DNA of 64,000 bases from positions 1 through 64,000 of the forward strand of contig NZ_AMZB01000079.1 of NCBI RefSeq assembly GCF_000313755.1, given 5' to 3'. Below are positions 25,622 to 34,763 of this stretch, piece after piece. Position numbers and translations under genes: made by a program. Source of the stretch: Pseudomonas nitroreducens TX1 (GTDB lineage: Bacteria > Pseudomonadota > Gammaproteobacteria > Pseudomonadales > Pseudomonadaceae). Each line of letters starts with the position of its first letter. The first letter of the stretch is position 1. The notes under the pieces are model-generated. The model saw only the letters and a program-made list of their open reading frames with translations, made no database searches and had not been told where the DNA came from.

Positions 25622-25664
25622 GGGTGGACCTCGCAGAAAAAAGGCGCGCTTTCGCGGGCCTGGG

Positions 25665-26243
25665 TCAGTGGCTGTGATGGTTGCTGTTGCCGCTGGTGTC
25701 GAGAATGCTGCCGGCGCTGGTGATGTTGCCGGTGGCGTGGAGCGTGCCCTTGACCGTGACGGCGCCCTGCAGGTTGATTTGCCCGGCGGTGACGGTGACC
25801 GTGGGGGACTGCACGTTGGCTGCGTCGTCGGTGAGGGTGGCGACCGTTCCGCCCACCTGCACGCTGACCGTGCCGGTGGGGAGGCTGATGCTGTAGCTGT
25901 GGGCCTGCCAGTCGTAGACCAGGGCGCCGCCGTCTTCGAAGCGCCAGACCTCGACGTGCCCACGGTTGTCGGCCGGTGCGCCGGCATCGCCGAACAGCCC
26001 GGGAACGAAGGTGCCCGCCTCCGCTACACCGGAGGGGCTGATCAGCACACCCTGCTCGCCCAGGGTCGGCGCGCGCCAGTGTCGGGCGGCGCCGGCGGCC
26101 TGGGAATGCCAGCGGACCCAGGCACTGGTCCACTCACCATCGGTGACGCGCACGCGGGCGCCGGCAAGGTCCACCGCAGCGACCACGCACGGCATGATCA
26201 GGGCGGCGAGCATGCGGTCGTGTTCGGCGGTGGCGTAGCTCAT
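25665..26243 (-). CDS. Baseplate spike protein V, P2 gpV family
   Basis: 192 residues from ATG 26243, which overlaps the upstream stop (ATGA). VRVTDGEWTSAWVRWHSQAA and GEQGVLISPSG are the OB-fold part. The C-terminus is a repetitive beta-prism (TVTVTAGQINLQGAVTVKGT) ending NSNHHSH, whose H-x-H would bind the apical iron of the membrane-piercing needle. Confidence 0.94.
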   Translation of the reverse strand: MSYATAEHDRMLAALIMPCVVAAVDLAGARVRVTDGEWTSAWVRWHSQAAGAARHWRAPTLGEQGVLISPSGVAEAGTFVPGLFGDAGAPADNRGHVEVWRFEDGGALVYDWQAHSYSISLPTGTVSVQVGGTVATLTDDAANVQSPTVTVTAGQINLQGAVTVKGTLHATGNITSAGSILDTSGNSNHHSH

Positions 26244-26767
26244 GGCAGACCCTCCGCAGGTACGTACTTCGGTTCGTTGCCGGGGCCGGTTTCGGGGTCC
26301 AGGCCGATCATCAGCGTGTAGCCGGATTCGTCCGGCCAGGGCCATTGCTCCTCGCCCAGGTAAAGGGTCTGGGTCCACTCGACGCGCCAGACCAGGTAGT
26401 TATCAAGCTCGGGGCGGCTGTAGTCCTGTTCGGCGCTAGTGAACAGCGCTGGATCCACGGCGAGCCCCCAGGTCTGGGCGCGTAACAGGATGGATAGCTG
26501 GGTGCTCAGGTGCGCGGCCTGACGGGTGGCATCCTGCTGTTCCGGCGCGACGACGATGCGGGCCTCGCAGCGGCAATCGAGGGCAACTTCCCCAGTGCCG
26601 GGATCCGGGCCGGGCTCGAACTCGGCGATTTCCAGCAGCACGGACGGCAGCGCCAGCGCATCGCCCACCCGTGGCCAGAAGCGAACCCGTTGCGCGCCGG
26701 CCAGGTGCTCGGCGATATGCTGCTCCACGGCGGCGTAGAAGGCGTCGAGGGTCAGGGGTTCATCCAC
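26240..26767 (-). CDS. Probable tail terminator / head-tail completion protein (lambda gpU position)
   Basis: 175 residues: LTLDAFYAAVEQHIAEHLAG, then WPRVGDALALPSVLLEI and a C-terminal beta-rich half. By position it follows the lambda Z-like gene and precedes V, where lambda has U. It overlaps both neighbours. Family assignment is by context. Confidence 0.6.
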   Translation of the reverse strand: MDEPLTLDAFYAAVEQHIAEHLAGAQRVRFWPRVGDALALPSVLLEIAEFEPGPDPGTGEVALDCRCEARIVVAPEQQDATRQAAHLSTQLSILLRAQTWGLAVDPALFTSAEQDYSRPELDNYLVWRVEWTQTLYLGEEQWPWPDESGYTLMIGLDPETGPGNEPKYVPAEGLP

Positions 26768-27437
26768 GGGCGGACCTCTTCAGGTACTTGTTCAATTCGT
26801 AGCTGAGTTCCTGCTTGAGCAGTTCCAGCAGGCGTTGATGGGCGCGGCGGGTCCAGATGTCGAACTGGGTACGCACGGATTCCAGCCGAACTTTGGCCTT
26901 GACGACGGGAAAGCGGCCGTAGCGGTCGGCGTCCATGCTGCCGAGACGCTGGCCACCGGCATGCAGGGGCGACGTTAGCGCCGCGTCGGGGTAGTCCTGC
27001 GCGCGGAAATGCTTGCTCGCGGTGCGGATCCAGATATCCGGGTTGCTGCCGTGTACGCGCTTGTAGAAGGCACCGGCATAGCGCCGCCCTGCCACGCTGA
27101 CGCCAGCGGCGGTATTGCGTGGGCGACCGATGCGGCTGGCCTCGATCGGGTCAAGGCCGAACCAGAGTTTGCCGGCGGTGGCGTTGCCCTTGACCGGGTA
27201 GCTGCGCAGGCGCTGGCGGACGGCACGCTGAGCGATGCGCTGTTCCTTGCTGACGGCGCGAGCAATGTGCGTGCGCAGCCAGCCGATTGTCTTGTTGATG
27301 GCCCGGCGCTGGGCCATTGCGGCGACTTTGGGTGCCAGCTTGGCGAAGTGCTCGAGGACGCGCAGGTCCTCGGCACTGGGTTGCAGGGTGATCAGACCGC
27401 CGCGGGCGCCGGGTTTGAAGTAGCTGCCAACGCTCAT
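26760..27437 (-). CDS. Minor tail protein Z-like (lambda gpZ family)
   Basis: 225 residues from ATG 27437. A closer ATG at 27443 abuts the GAGGAG ribosome-binding site, so the inner one, which also overlaps the upstream stop as ATGA, is preferred. KLAPKVAAMAQRRAINKTIG and IWIRTASKHFRAQDYPDAA fit prophage minor tail Z/virion morphogenesis proteins acting at the head-tail joint. Confidence 0.78.
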   Translation of the reverse strand: MSVGSYFKPGARGGLITLQPSAEDLRVLEHFAKLAPKVAAMAQRRAINKTIGWLRTHIARAVSKEQRIAQRAVRQRLRSYPVKGNATAGKLWFGLDPIEASRIGRPRNTAAGVSVAGRRYAGAFYKRVHGSNPDIWIRTASKHFRAQDYPDAALTSPLHAGGQRLGSMDADRYGRFPVVKAKVRLESVRTQFDIWTRRAHQRLLELLKQELSYELNKYLKRSARG

Positions 27438-27745
27438 ACGCATCTCCTCAGAACCAGGACGACCAGGCCGGTACCGTCGGGCTCTGGTCGCACAAAGTCG
27501 TAGTCGCCGCCGTCGGGGGCCGGCAGGTGGAGGGTAATCAGAGCGCCCTGCTCCAGCCCTTCCGCGTCGGCCTCGCGAACTGTCAGGACCGGCTCTCGCA
27601 GGCAGGTGTTGTGGCCGCCGTAGGTGGGCTGCCGCCAGGGCGCGGCGAATAGGCCAGTGACGGTTCGACCGTTGAGGCTGGCTGGGTCGCCCAGGTGGCT
27701 GAACACGGTAGCGTCCAGCCGATTGGCCAGCTCGCGGAAGGCCAT
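27434..27745 (-). CDS. Head-tail joining protein (lambda FII position)
   Basis: 103 residues: FRELANRLDATVFSHLGDPA, then LEQGALITLHLPAPDG and DFVRPEPDGTGLVVLVLR. It resembles the small head-completion proteins between the major capsid and gpZ in lambdoid heads. It starts five bases after... the capsid-gene stop on the opposite side of the operon order, typical dense packing. Confidence 0.7.
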   Translation of the reverse strand: MAFRELANRLDATVFSHLGDPASLNGRTVTGLFAAPWRQPTYGGHNTCLREPVLTVREADAEGLEQGALITLHLPAPDGGDYDFVRPEPDGTGLVVLVLRRCV

Positions 27746-27749
27746 GGCG

Positions 27750-28745
27750 TTACAGCTTCAGCCGCAGGATGGAGCGCGGGCGGGTGACGATGTGCAGGGG
27801 GTTGGATTGCACCTCGCCGGCAATACCCTTGCCGAACGGCAGGCGCTCTTGGCGGCCGTAGTACGGCAGACCCTGAGTGTTGGCTGTTTCCATATAGTCC
27901 GCCGGGGCGAATGCAGTGGCGCAGAGTTCTGGCACACCCAGCGGGATCAGCAGCGCCTCATCTTCGGCAATAAAAGGGATGCCGTTGATTTTGCCGCGGT
28001 ACCGTTCCCAGGTGACGCCGCCGAACTCGAAGGATTCACGAGCATCACCGCGCAGCGCGGCGGCCTGCTGGCTGTTGAGGTAGGTCTCGCGCACCGATTT
28101 GTGCTTGATGAATTTGCCCCAAAACTGCCGACCGGCGATGCCGAGGACGCTGTTGGGTGTGAGCGCGCCGAGCACGTCTTCCTGCTGGTCCAGGGCGGCG
28201 GTGACGTTCTCACGCACGTCGGCATTGGCATCTGCCAGGCCGAGGCTGACTTCGATCTGCTGAACGCCGAAGCGGTTGAAGATGTTGCACAGGACGCGGC
28301 TACCGTCGGCGTCCAGCACGAGGCCGTTAAGGGCGCCCATGCGTTGGTATTCGTGGGTGGCGTCGAGCTGGCGGCGGCACTTTTCGAGCCGCGCGTTGAC
28401 GACGGCCTCAACGGCCTGCAACTCGGTTTGGCTGCCGAAGGCACGAATGCCCTGAACCTCATCGGCCAGGATGGTCCAGCGCTGCGGCAGGTGGACGGTA
28501 TTGAACGGGATGAGGTCGCGTTTACTGCCGTTGACGACCAGCCCGGAGGATCCACGTTCGGCTGACGGTACGAGGACCAGGGTGTCGCCGTCTTTCTCGA
28601 TCTGCACCGTGGTGGTGGTCACGCCCTCCTCTACGAACAGGCCAAGTTTGGCGATGCGCCCTGGCACGTAGGGAATGTCGTTTATGGCATGTGTGAGGTT
28701 GGCGACGCTGAAGGCCTCGTCGTCGAAAACTGCAATATCGGCCAT
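27750..28745 (-). CDS. Major capsid protein, lambda gpE family
   Basis: 331 residues. ADIAVFDDEAFSVANLTHAI, VQIEKDGDTLVLVPSAERGS and the C-terminal YYGRQERLPFGKGIAGEVQS are the marks of lambda-E-type major capsids (HK97 fold). It is preceded by a decoration protein and a protease, the lambda gene order. A strong hairpin without a T tract (28769-28788) lies between it and the D-like gene and may tune the ratio. Confidence 0.95.
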   Translation of the reverse strand: MADIAVFDDEAFSVANLTHAINDIPYVPGRIAKLGLFVEEGVTTTTVQIEKDGDTLVLVPSAERGSSGLVVNGSKRDLIPFNTVHLPQRWTILADEVQGIRAFGSQTELQAVEAVVNARLEKCRRQLDATHEYQRMGALNGLVLDADGSRVLCNIFNRFGVQQIEVSLGLADANADVRENVTAALDQQEDVLGALTPNSVLGIAGRQFWGKFIKHKSVRETYLNSQQAAALRGDARESFEFGGVTWERYRGKINGIPFIAEDEALLIPLGVPELCATAFAPADYMETANTQGLPYYGRQERLPFGKGIAGEVQSNPLHIVTRPRSILRLKL

Positions 28746-28808
28746 GGGGTTGAACTCCAGAAATGGCGAGCCCCGCCGAAGCGGGGCTCAGGGTGACGGT
28801 GGGGGCCT

Positions 28809-29153
28809 TCAGCGAACGATGATGTTCTGCAGGGCCAGGTTGGTTTCGGCGGCGGCATCCAGCGCGGTGAGGCGGGCTCGGGATACCTCGGCCAGGCGGG
28901 TCACGACGGTTGCAGGCCGGGAGGTGGTCGAGGCCGGCTGGGTGTTGTGCAGGATGGCCACGGCCTTTTTCGTGCCGTCGGTGGCGGCCGGGTTGTACGG
29001 TGCGTATTCCTTGCTGGTGGTGATCTGCCCCAGCAGTTGGCCACCGTAGAGGGTCGGCCCGCCGGCGAGGATGACGGTTTCGCGGGACAGGCTGCCGGGG
29101 GCTTCGCTGAGCAGGTATTCGCCGCTGTGGTTGGGCTCGCGCTTGATGGTCAT
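28809..29153 (-). CDS. Head decoration protein, lambda gpD family
   Basis: 114 residues: PNHSGEYLLSEAPGSLSRET and LLGQITTSKEYAPYNPAATD match gpD, which trimerises on the mature capsid and stabilises it. ATGA overlap with the protease gene. Confidence 0.93.
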   Translation of the reverse strand: MTIKREPNHSGEYLLSEAPGSLSRETVILAGGPTLYGGQLLGQITTSKEYAPYNPAATDGTKKAVAILHNTQPASTTSRPATVVTRLAEVSRARLTALDAAAETNLALQNIIVR

Positions 29154-30325
29154 GGTTTGGCTCCAGTCTGGGCCGCGACGATGGCGGCCTGGCGGTTCTT
29201 CCAGATGTTGGTCGGGTTGATCTGCGCCGGCGGCGTTGGGTCGTTGCCGGGCGGGATGGTGTTGTTGATTTCGAAACCGCTGCCCTTGCCCTTGCCGACG
29301 ACTTTGTTGAACAGCTCGGCGCGCACGGCATCAGCACTCAACCCCTTCTGCACGAACTCGGCCGTCAGCGATGGCAGCCGGGCGGCAACGCAGAGGTCGT
29401 TGATGGCCCGGGCGCGGGTCAGGGCCTCATCCACCGCTTCGTCGCTCCGCAACTGGGTGGCCTCGATGATGATCGGGGCCACGTCCTGGAGCTTGGCGGC
29501 GGCGCAGGCGTTGGTGATTTTCAGGGCAAGGACGGTGGCCTTCACCGGGTCCGGCTGAGGTGGTTGGTCTGTCGGCGCCGGTGGATCATTCGGGGACGGC
29601 GGATCGGGTACGGGATCCGGCGCGGGGTCGGCTGGCGGATCCAGCTGGGCCAGCAGTGCCTTGGGTGGGTGGTGGTAGCGCCGCAGGGCGTTGCCGGCAC
29701 CGATACAGGCGCTGACCTCGACACCCTCCCCGATTTCATCGGCAAAGCCCATGGCCTTGGCCTCGCTGGCGGTAAGCCAGGTTTCCTCGTTGATCATGCG
29801 CCGCAGTTCGGCATCTTCGATGTCGGTGGCCTTGGACTTGTAGGCCGCGACGATGGCCTCCAAGGCTTGGTCCAGGGCGTTGGCTGTCTTGCGCAGGTCC
29901 TCGGCGTCGCCGGCGGCGAAGGTCCAGGGGTTGTGAATCATCATCATGGCGTTGGAAGCCATGACGACGCGGTGAGCACCACATGCGGCAACGCTGCCAG
30001 CGCTCGCGGCCAGCGAGTCGATGCGGGCGGTACCGCGCGCGCCCAGACGGCGCAGGGCGTTGTGGATGGCCAGGCCGTCGAACAGGTCGCCGCCGATGGT
30101 GTTGAAGGCGACGACGATCTGGCTGGTGCCGTCGTCAGCGGCTACCAGGTCGCGGATGAAATCGTTGGCGGTGATACCCCAGACGCCAATTTCGCCGTAT
30201 ACGTAGACCTCGGTAGGGTCGGTACTGCCTTGGGCCCGGGCTTTGATGCTGTACCAGTGCTGGGCGTTCTCGATGGGTGCGCCGGGGACCTTGTTGAAGA
30301 TCCGCAGCCGTTGTGTGGTGGTCAT
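29150..30325 (-). CDS. Capsid maturation protease, ClpP/S49-like, with scaffold-type C-terminus
   Basis: 391 residues. The ClpP-like core has FNTIGGDLFDGLAIHNAL, DSLAASAGSVAACGAH with the catalytic Ser, and MMIHNPWTFAAGDAEDL with the His. A Pro-rich linker (about 228-255) leads to a helical C-terminus (ADAVRAELFNKVVGKGK) that probably acts as internal scaffold, as in lambda C/Nu3. Confidence 0.93.
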   Translation of the reverse strand: MTTTQRLRIFNKVPGAPIENAQHWYSIKARAQGSTDPTEVYVYGEIGVWGITANDFIRDLVAADDGTSQIVVAFNTIGGDLFDGLAIHNALRRLGARGTARIDSLAASAGSVAACGAHRVVMASNAMMMIHNPWTFAAGDAEDLRKTANALDQALEAIVAAYKSKATDIEDAELRRMINEETWLTASEAKAMGFADEIGEGVEVSACIGAGNALRRYHHPPKALLAQLDPPADPAPDPVPDPPSPNDPPAPTDQPPQPDPVKATVLALKITNACAAAKLQDVAPIIIEATQLRSDEAVDEALTRARAINDLCVAARLPSLTAEFVQKGLSADAVRAELFNKVVGKGKGSGFEINNTIPPGNDPTPPAQINPTNIWKNRQAAIVAAQTGAKP

Positions 30326-31800
30326 GGGGTTTCCTTCTCCTCCGGCTCGGGGGCCAGGCTGGTGAGGGTCTTGTAGTTGAGGCCCAGCGACTCGGCGCGC
30401 TTGGCGTCTTCGGCGTTTTCCTTGTCGATGGTTTCGGCGTCGTAGCCGCTGCGCAGGACCATTTCGCTGCGGGAGGCGAAGCCGGCGTTGACTTCGAGCT
30501 GTTTGGACTGCACGTCCTGGACGGGGTGGATGTAGGCCCAGCCTTGAGGAATCCAGCGGGTGCGCAGGTATTCGCGGCGGCGGGTGGCGTAGTCAGCCAG
30601 TTGCGCAGCGCCGCAAAGGACGGCCATGTCCATCCAGGCCGCGCGCACGGGGCGGCAGAACTGGTGGACGTAGACGCCGAATTGGAGCTGTTCCAGACGG
30701 CGGCGGAATTCGGTGAGCACCACGCGCAAGCCACGGTCGTTGACGTCGCGCAGGTCGCCGGAGAACAGCTCGTAAGGCATTTCCAGGCCATTGGCGGCGG
30801 CCATCAGTTGCTGCCGCATGAAGTCCGGGTAGTTGTTGCCACCGTCGGGCGGGTCGGAAAATTCGACGTGTTCGCCAGGCAGCAGCTCCTGCATGGTGCC
30901 GGGCTCCAGGCCGGCCATGGCCACGCCGTCGGAGGCGATCTCCAGGGGCTTGCCGCTGACCGGATCGAAAGCCGGCGGGCCACCCCCTTCGGGCGCATCG
31001 CGGCGGATGAAGCCGGTGAACAGGTTGGCGACTTCCTGCCGGAACAGCACGGCGTCGTCGTAGTTGTCGAGGCTGCGCAGCCGCTTCAGCACGGGGGCCA
31101 GCCGCGGCACGCCGCGCAGCTGGCCGGGCTCCAGGGGCTCGTAGATGTGCAGCATCTGCTCGGCAGGAACGCGCAGCACTTGGTTGTAACCGCCGGTTGA
31201 GGCGGTTGGGTCCTTCGGGTGGGTGCGGTAGCAGTGGTACGCAACGCGCTGGCCCTGCGGGTTGAACTCGATGCCCGCGCGGATGACGTTGCCGCCTGGG
31301 GTCATTTCGTTTTTGTCGCGGGGCACGAACTCTGGGGCCAGAAGTTGGAGTTGCAGGGGCACCGAGTAGCCATCCGCGAGGCGGCGCGGGCGCAGGCGGA
31401 TGAAGCATTCCCCCGCCCCCTCTACGGTACGCGCGACCAGGGCCTGCAGGCCGTAGAAGTCGGTGCGGTCATCGGCGTCGGCTTCGTCGGCCCAGTCATC
31501 CCAGAGTTCCTGGAGTTGTTCGCGCAGGGTGCTGTCGGTCGTTCTGGGGCGCGGTGTAATACCGGTGCCGATCAGGTTGCTAACGCGACGTGTGATGGCG
31601 CCGCCGGCGTAAGGGTCATTGCGGATGGCGGCGCGGGAGCGGCTGCGCAGGTTGTTGAGCGCGGGCATGAGCAAGGCATTCATGCCTTGGTCGGAGGCAT
31701 CCCAACTCTGGGAGCGCCGCCCCTCTGCCGCGCCTTCGTAGTTGTTCTGGATTCGCGTGAGCTTGGCCAGCCTGGCAGGGTCGGGGCGGTATCGGCTCAT
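30322..31800 (-). CDS. Portal protein, lambda gpB family
   Basis: 492 residues from ATG 31800 (AAGGGG upstream, four bases after the gpW stop). IRNDPYAGGAITRRVSNLIG, VEGAGECFIRLRPRRL, and EPLEPGQLRGVPRLAPVLKR with DDAVLFRQEVANLFTGFI are the conserved lambda portal blocks. It forms the dodecameric DNA channel. Confidence 0.95.
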   Translation of the reverse strand: MSRYRPDPARLAKLTRIQNNYEGAAEGRRSQSWDASDQGMNALLMPALNNLRSRSRAAIRNDPYAGGAITRRVSNLIGTGITPRPRTTDSTLREQLQELWDDWADEADADDRTDFYGLQALVARTVEGAGECFIRLRPRRLADGYSVPLQLQLLAPEFVPRDKNEMTPGGNVIRAGIEFNPQGQRVAYHCYRTHPKDPTASTGGYNQVLRVPAEQMLHIYEPLEPGQLRGVPRLAPVLKRLRSLDNYDDAVLFRQEVANLFTGFIRRDAPEGGGPPAFDPVSGKPLEIASDGVAMAGLEPGTMQELLPGEHVEFSDPPDGGNNYPDFMRQQLMAAANGLEMPYELFSGDLRDVNDRGLRVVLTEFRRRLEQLQFGVYVHQFCRPVRAAWMDMAVLCGAAQLADYATRRREYLRTRWIPQGWAYIHPVQDVQSKQLEVNAGFASRSEMVLRSGYDAETIDKENAEDAKRAESLGLNYKTLTSLAPEPEEKETP

Positions 31801-31804
31801 TGCG

Positions 31805-32017
31805 CTACAACCCCTTGCCGCCGTGGTAGAGGCGGACAATACGACGTGGCGGGCTTTCCGCCAGTTCAGCCTTGATAAGGTCGCGGGCGGCCTTCAGTTC
31901 GGTAATGGAGCGGAACTCAACGGTGCGGTCCCCCGTGGGGGAGCTGAACCGGACGGAGCGCTCGCCGGTGGCAATCGCGCGGTCGATCGCCTCCAGGTCG
32001 TTTTGGGTGTAGGCCAT
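31805..32017 (-). CDS. Head-tail joining protein, lambda gpW family
   Basis: 70 residues: AYTQNDLEAIDRAIATGERS and FRSITELKAARDLIKAEL are diagnostic of gpW, which closes the portal after packaging. It lies between terminase and portal as in lambda. Confidence 0.95.
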   Translation of the reverse strand: MAYTQNDLEAIDRAIATGERSVRFSSPTGDRTVEFRSITELKAARDLIKAELAESPPRRIVRLYHGGKGL

Positions 32018-32019
32018 GG

Positions 32020-34020
32020 TTATCGCCTTTTCAGGTAGCCACTGTGGGAGCTGCGCCGCTGGGGTACGGCATGGCGCGGGGGCTGCGGTGTTGGGGTGGT
32101 TGGCGGTTCAGGGGCCGGGCTGGGCGGTACCGGTTCCGGCTCATCGGGCTCGGGTTGCTGCGCCGGCTGGGCGAGTTGATCGAGCAGGCTGCTTTGCCGG
32201 AAGGCGTTGGCGACCTGCTCCCACTGGTGTTGCTGATAACGGTGGATGCCCAGGTAATGCGCCATGGCGAGGTTGTAGACGAGCAGGTCCAGCGCTTCGT
32301 TGCGCTCGGCCTTGCCCTTCACCCACTCGATCCGTTTGTGCCCTTTGATGTACCGGGCGACCTTGCGCTCAGCGACGCACTGGTCAAAAAAGTCGTCGGG
32401 CAGGTCACGCGCGAAGTGCAATGCGCCAGGGCCTTCGGTCAGGTTGTAGCGGTTGTAGATCCAGTCCTTGGCGGTGTCGGTACCGACTATCCAGAGCTCG
32501 GCGCCGTTGCGTTCGACCTGGCCGCGCCAGGTGACATCGACCCGTGAGGGGCGCTGGGCAATCACCGGGCGGCCCGGCTTGCTCGCGCCCTTGACGGCGA
32601 AGATGTTGCGCCAACGGCGCACGCGGCAGAACTGGTAAACCTCGTCAGTGTGGTGGCCGCCGGAGTCCACGGCGGTGGCCAGGATCGGCAGGGTTGGTCC
32701 GGCCGGGTGCTGGTAGCGGGCCTGCAGGCGCTCATCAAGGGCGGCCCAGGTGCGGGCGTCCGCGGGGTCGCCCATGATCACCTGGAAGTCAACGACCCAG
32801 CGCTCCATACCGATGCCCCAAGCGAGGGTCATCATTTCAAGGCGGTTGCCCTGGACGTCTACCGCGCAGGTGAGCATTAGCGCGCCGACAGGCAGGGTGC
32901 CGAGGACGTAGGTTTCCGCCCTCGCCCGGGCCATCAGGACGCCGGCCTTGGTTTGTTCCTGGGCGCTGTCCCAGACTTCGGCAAGGCGGGTGTTGTAGAA
33001 CACCTGCATGGGTTCAAGGTCGCCCCTGCTCTGGGCCAGTTGGGCCTTGTCGAATTGCTTGGCCAGGGCCGTCCAGCTGACCCAGCCAAGGGGGGCATAG
33101 AGGGCGTTGAGGTGGAATCCGACAGTTTCGCCGTCGCCCTTGGCGTGGGCGCGCCATTCGCCAGCGGCGAGCATGGCGGCCTTGTGGTGCTCCTCGATCA
33201 GGCATTCGCAATCAGGGTTGGCGCATCGGTACTGGACCATCTGGTAGCCGTCGTCCCAGTGCAGGCGCGACCACTCAAGGACCTGCATGAAGCCGCAGTG
33301 CGAACAGGGCACGTAGTAGTGACGCTGGTCGCTGGTGTCGAACAGGTCCTGGATTCGGCTAGCGCCTTTGATGGTGGGCGAGCTGGAGAAATATACCTTG
33401 GCGTTGCGGCCGAAGGTCGAGGCGCGAGTCTCGGCCAGTTCGATGGGGTCGCCTTCGTTGTCGACGTCCACGTCCCAGCGGTCCACCTCGTCGCCGTAGA
33501 TGAAGCGCGCGGCCAGCTCAGCAAGGTTGGCGGCGGATCCGGCGGTGGTGGCGAACAGGGCGCCCCCTTCGAATTCCTTGGTATCCATGGTGTTGCGCGA
33601 GTCGCGCGAACGCGGCGCGGCCACCCTCTCCCGCAGGACTGGTGTGGCCTTGATGGTTTTATCCAGGCGGGCGGAGACGCGCTTGGCCAGGTTGAGGCTG
33701 GGCAGCAGCATCAGGATGTTGGCCGGGGCCATGTGGATGCAGCCGCCGATCCAGTTGAGGGCGATCTGCGTCTTCATCAGCTGCGAGGCGACCTTGGTCA
33801 CGACGCGGCGGCATGGGTGCGCCGGCGAGAGGCATTGCATGGGCTCGCGGGCATAAGGCGTGCGGTCGGTTCGGTACGGGCCGGGCTCTGCGGCGCCGGT
33901 GTCGCGCGGGATGCGCATGTACTCGTCGGCCCACTGGTCGATCCAGAGCGCGGGGTCGGGCTCGAGGCCTCGCGCATAGGCCGCGCGGTAGGCCGCGTCA
34001 CCGTCGGCATAGTGCTGCAT
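32020..34020 (-). CDS. Terminase large subunit, lambda gpA family
   Basis: 666 residues. QWADEYMRIPRDTGAAEPGP, the lambda-type ATPase region (TKVASQLMKTQIALNWIGG), FIYGDEVDRWDVDVDNEGD with the Walker-B acidic pair, the zinc-binding CSHCGFMQVLEW, and nuclease Asp in LTCAVDVQGNRLEMM are present. It cuts concatemers at cos and drives packaging. The Pro-rich C-terminus (PEPDEPEPVPPSPAPEPPTT) is a linker to the portal-binding end. Confidence 0.96.
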   Translation of the reverse strand: MQHYADGDAAYRAAYARGLEPDPALWIDQWADEYMRIPRDTGAAEPGPYRTDRTPYAREPMQCLSPAHPCRRVVTKVASQLMKTQIALNWIGGCIHMAPANILMLLPSLNLAKRVSARLDKTIKATPVLRERVAAPRSRDSRNTMDTKEFEGGALFATTAGSAANLAELAARFIYGDEVDRWDVDVDNEGDPIELAETRASTFGRNAKVYFSSSPTIKGASRIQDLFDTSDQRHYYVPCSHCGFMQVLEWSRLHWDDGYQMVQYRCANPDCECLIEEHHKAAMLAAGEWRAHAKGDGETVGFHLNALYAPLGWVSWTALAKQFDKAQLAQSRGDLEPMQVFYNTRLAEVWDSAQEQTKAGVLMARARAETYVLGTLPVGALMLTCAVDVQGNRLEMMTLAWGIGMERWVVDFQVIMGDPADARTWAALDERLQARYQHPAGPTLPILATAVDSGGHHTDEVYQFCRVRRWRNIFAVKGASKPGRPVIAQRPSRVDVTWRGQVERNGAELWIVGTDTAKDWIYNRYNLTEGPGALHFARDLPDDFFDQCVAERKVARYIKGHKRIEWVKGKAERNEALDLLVYNLAMAHYLGIHRYQQHQWEQVANAFRQSSLLDQLAQPAQQPEPDEPEPVPPSPAPEPPTTPTPQPPRHAVPQRRSSHSGYLKRR

Positions 34021-34024
34021 GGGT

Positions 34025-34606
34025 TCAACTCGTGTCGGTGAAGGTGGGGCCTCCGTCGGCGGCGATCATCCGGGCGGCGTCTGCGAGGGTGCGGCGCAGG
34101 CCTTCGGTCAGCACGCGCTCCACTTCCCAGGGGTCGGCCAGGGCGGCGAGCTCGGGCGCGATCTGCTTGGGCAGGCCGAGCACCAGGTCGCGGGTAGTTC
34201 GGGCGGCGGTGAAGGCACCGGCGTTGACGGCGGATTTCTCCACCAGCTCGCCGCGCTGCTTTCGGAATTCGTCCTCGGCCAGTTGGCCCAGGTAGTACTC
34301 GCGGTGGGCGCGGGCCTTCTGGTAGTCGAGGACGCCGGGCGCTGCCGGTCTGGGAGCCGGCAGCGGCGGTGCATCGGGGGCCAGGTGGGCAGTGACGCCG
34401 TTCTCCACGCGGGCCGCTTCGTGGCGAGCAGCCACGCCGGCCTTGCTGGGGTCTGCCGTCTTCTCCAGAAGTGCGTCGGTGGCTACGGCGTCGACGCGTT
34501 TGCCGTCAGCAGCGAGCACCAGGCGGTTCTCGCGGGCCAGCTTGGAAACGTAGGACCGGGACCAGCCGCGGCTGTCCGCGTACTCGGATTTGAGCATCAG
34601 TGTCAT
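34025..34606 (-). CDS. Terminase small subunit-like protein (lambda Nu1 position)
   Basis: 193 residues from ATG 34606 (AGGTG upstream; a GTG start nine bases earlier is also possible). The first 50 residues (KSEYADSRGWSRSYVSKLAR, then LVLAADGKRVDA) form a winged-helix DNA-reading domain like Nu1. The rest is helical (YYLGQLAEDEFRKQRGELVE). It should bind the cos region immediately upstream. Confidence 0.85.
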   Translation of the reverse strand: MTLMLKSEYADSRGWSRSYVSKLARENRLVLAADGKRVDAVATDALLEKTADPSKAGVAARHEAARVENGVTAHLAPDAPPLPAPRPAAPGVLDYQKARAHREYYLGQLAEDEFRKQRGELVEKSAVNAGAFTAARTTRDLVLGLPKQIAPELAALADPWEVERVLTEGLRRTLADAARMIAADGGPTFTDTS

Positions 34607-34615
34607 CGAGGGCAC

Positions 34616-34763
34616 CTGTTAACCGGAATGAACTGGCTGAGTGAACCGGTTAACCGCAGTTCACTAACTCTCAAACCCAGCCACTAACACGAAATCGCGG
34701 GTCTGAACGCCCGTGTCTGGCGAAGCCCACAGGGTCCCCGGCGGGTCCGGTTAACCACCTCGG
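34616..34763. other. Candidate cos region with repeated GTTAAC motifs
   Basis: A non-coding stretch just upstream of the small terminase gene. The motif CCGGTTAACC occurs at 34646-34655 and 34747-34756, exactly 101 bases apart, and the inverse GTTAACCGG at 34618-34626. In lambda-type phages the cos site and the terminase-binding R sites sit at this position. Confidence 0.5.

Noticed and set aside
28769-28788. AGCCCCGC / GCGGGGCT hairpin between the D-like and major capsid genes as a terminator.
   Set aside because: No T tract follows on the minus strand; it may only modulate expression or RNA stability.
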